This document shows positions 63,268 to 64,000 of a stretch of 64,000 nt of DNA, one piece after another. Positions within the stretch are counted from its first letter, which is position 1. The number at the start of each line of letters is the position of its first letter. The notes under the pieces are model-generated. The model was not told the DNA's origin, made no database searches, and worked only from the letters and a program-made list of their open reading frames with translations. Position numbers and translations under genes: made by a program. This stretch comes from Verrucomicrobium sp. (GTDB lineage: Bacteria; Verrucomicrobiota; Verrucomicrobiia; Methylacidiphilales; UBA1321): NCBI GenBank assembly GCA_017849585.1, contig JAFIGT010000001.1, positions 1 through 64,000 of the forward strand, read 5' to 3'.

Positions 63268-64000
63268 GTGGATAAGTCTCTCAGCCGTTTAGTAGATCAA
63301 TTTCTGGATTCCTACGCCCAGTGCGGCGGCATCAATCACATTGATGGAGCCAACCTGCCGTCAAAGGCCGCCATTGCGCAATTGACTCTGGATTTACTTG
63401 AGCTTCTGTTCCCGGGCTTTCACTCAGGTGAACCGATCTCCAATCAAGTTCTGCCGACGCTGACCCTGACCAATGTTGAGGATGTGTTGGACCGGCTGAT
63501 TCGTGAAATCCGCAAAAGCCTCGAGTATCGACCCGTCGCCGGCAAGGAAGCCGAAGCCGTCGCACATCAATTTCTCTGCAAACTCGTCGACCTGCGCTGC
63601 ATCTTGCAAACCGATGTCGAGGCCGCTTATGAGGGCGATCCGGCGGCCATTAGCACGGACGAAGTCATGGTCGCCTATCCCGGTATCGAAGCGATTGCCG
63701 TGCAACGGATGGCCCATCTCCTCTATCAGGAAGGTATCGCTCTGATCCCGCGCATGATGACTGAGTGGGCTCATTCGCGCACGGGAATTGATATCCATCC
63801 CGGCGCCACTATCGGCACACACTTCTTCATCGATCATGGCACGGGCGTTGTCGTTGGTGAAACCACGACCATTGGCAATCACGTGCGCATTTATCAAGGC
63901 GTCGGTCTCGTCGCCCGCAGCCTCGCGGCCCACACGGCACGGGATACAACGGGCGCAGCCATCGGCGGGAAACGTCACCCCACGATTGGTAATAACGTGA
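63268..64000 (+). CDS. cysE: Serine O-acetyltransferase, partial (cut by window edge)
   Basis: About 244 residues visible from a GTG start (VDKSLSRLVDQFLDSYAQ); the frame remains open at the edge. N-terminal helical domain about 1-165, then the left-handed hexapeptide repeats: TGIDIHPGATIGTHFFIDHGTGVVVGETTTIGNHVRIYQGVGLVA, where HG of DHGTG is the active-site region. It makes O-acetylserine for cysteine synthesis. The N-terminal part is longer than in the short EpsC form, as in larger CysE types. No ribosome site is clear; a TTG at 63232 is the other in-frame start. Confidence 0.88.
   Translation, partial: MDKSLSRLVDQFLDSYAQCGGINHIDGANLPSKAAIAQLTLDLLELLFPGFHSGEPISNQVLPTLTLTNVEDVLDRLIREIRKSLEYRPVAGKEAEAVAHQFLCKLVDLRCILQTDVEAAYEGDPAAISTDEVMVAYPGIEAIAVQRMAHLLYQEGIALIPRMMTEWAHSRTGIDIHPGATIGTHFFIDHGTGVVVGETTTIGNHVRIYQGVGLVARSLAAHTARDTTGAAIGGKRHPTIGNNV

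Overview
The window is chromosomal DNA from a Gram-negative bacterium, most likely a member of the Verrucomicrobiota. This rests on combined traits and was not tested by a database search. The traits are a verrucomicrobial-style SGNH hydrolase ending in a 'DGIPNLMAYALGL' segment, paired type II-secretion-like pseudopilins, a cytochrome b558-type sdhCAB operon, many secreted proteins without family names, and a 16S-tRNA-Ala-tRNA-Ile-23S-5S rRNA operon. No phage, transposase, CRISPR array or plasmid genes are visible. Most genes are G+C rich and look native.

Layout. 1-5.1 kb: partial Fur-family regulator, rpmG, a secreted FKBP isomerase, an A+T-rich orphan gene between short direct repeats, an acyltransferase, a SYLF protein, and a YafY/WYL regulator beside a VOC protein with a candidate operator. 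5.1-11.6 kb: one rRNA operon on the minus strand, with terminator, long 16S and 23S processing stems and boxA-like sites. 11.6-19.6 kb: GNAT enzyme, two tandem membrane-anchored GH73 glucosaminidases (the second behind an excellent sigma-54 promoter match), a zinc-ribbon protein, an SGNH hydrolase, two pseudopilins and a Ser-rich protein. 19.8-32.9 kb: M3 peptidase, an NMT1-PAS-histidine kinase-receiver fusion, feoA-feoB plus a tiny Cys-rich partner, an AsmA/TamB-like protein, upp, and a chemoreceptor preceded by a periplasmic sensor-like protein. 32.9-39.2 kb: clpB and a small polysaccharide-type cluster (GT11-like, DUF268, GT2, methyltransferase).

39.2-47.2 kb is a long minus-strand run: hisC, tyrA, aroA, cmk, a GT39-type transferase and plsC, preceded by two secreted thioredoxin-like proteins and tRNA-Leu. 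47.3-64 kb: rsmI, a DUF2721 protein, sdhCAB, a pilin-like protein, a HAD phosphatase and folC, a DUF2971 protein, ctpA, tsaD, bioD, a glycosyltransferase, small secreted proteins and the start of a serine O-acetyltransferase.

The least ordinary feature is a set of inverted repeats between genes. At least four sequence families are present (GTCAAAA-type, AGTTCTA-type, GTTTTC-type and a ~100 bp compound repeat). Several occur as facing pairs, and two pairs bracket a single gene of unknown function (DUF2721 and DUF2971). They look like an undescribed class of dispersed elements, possibly structured RNA, REP/MITE-like DNA or single-gene cassettes. This is an inference from reading one window.
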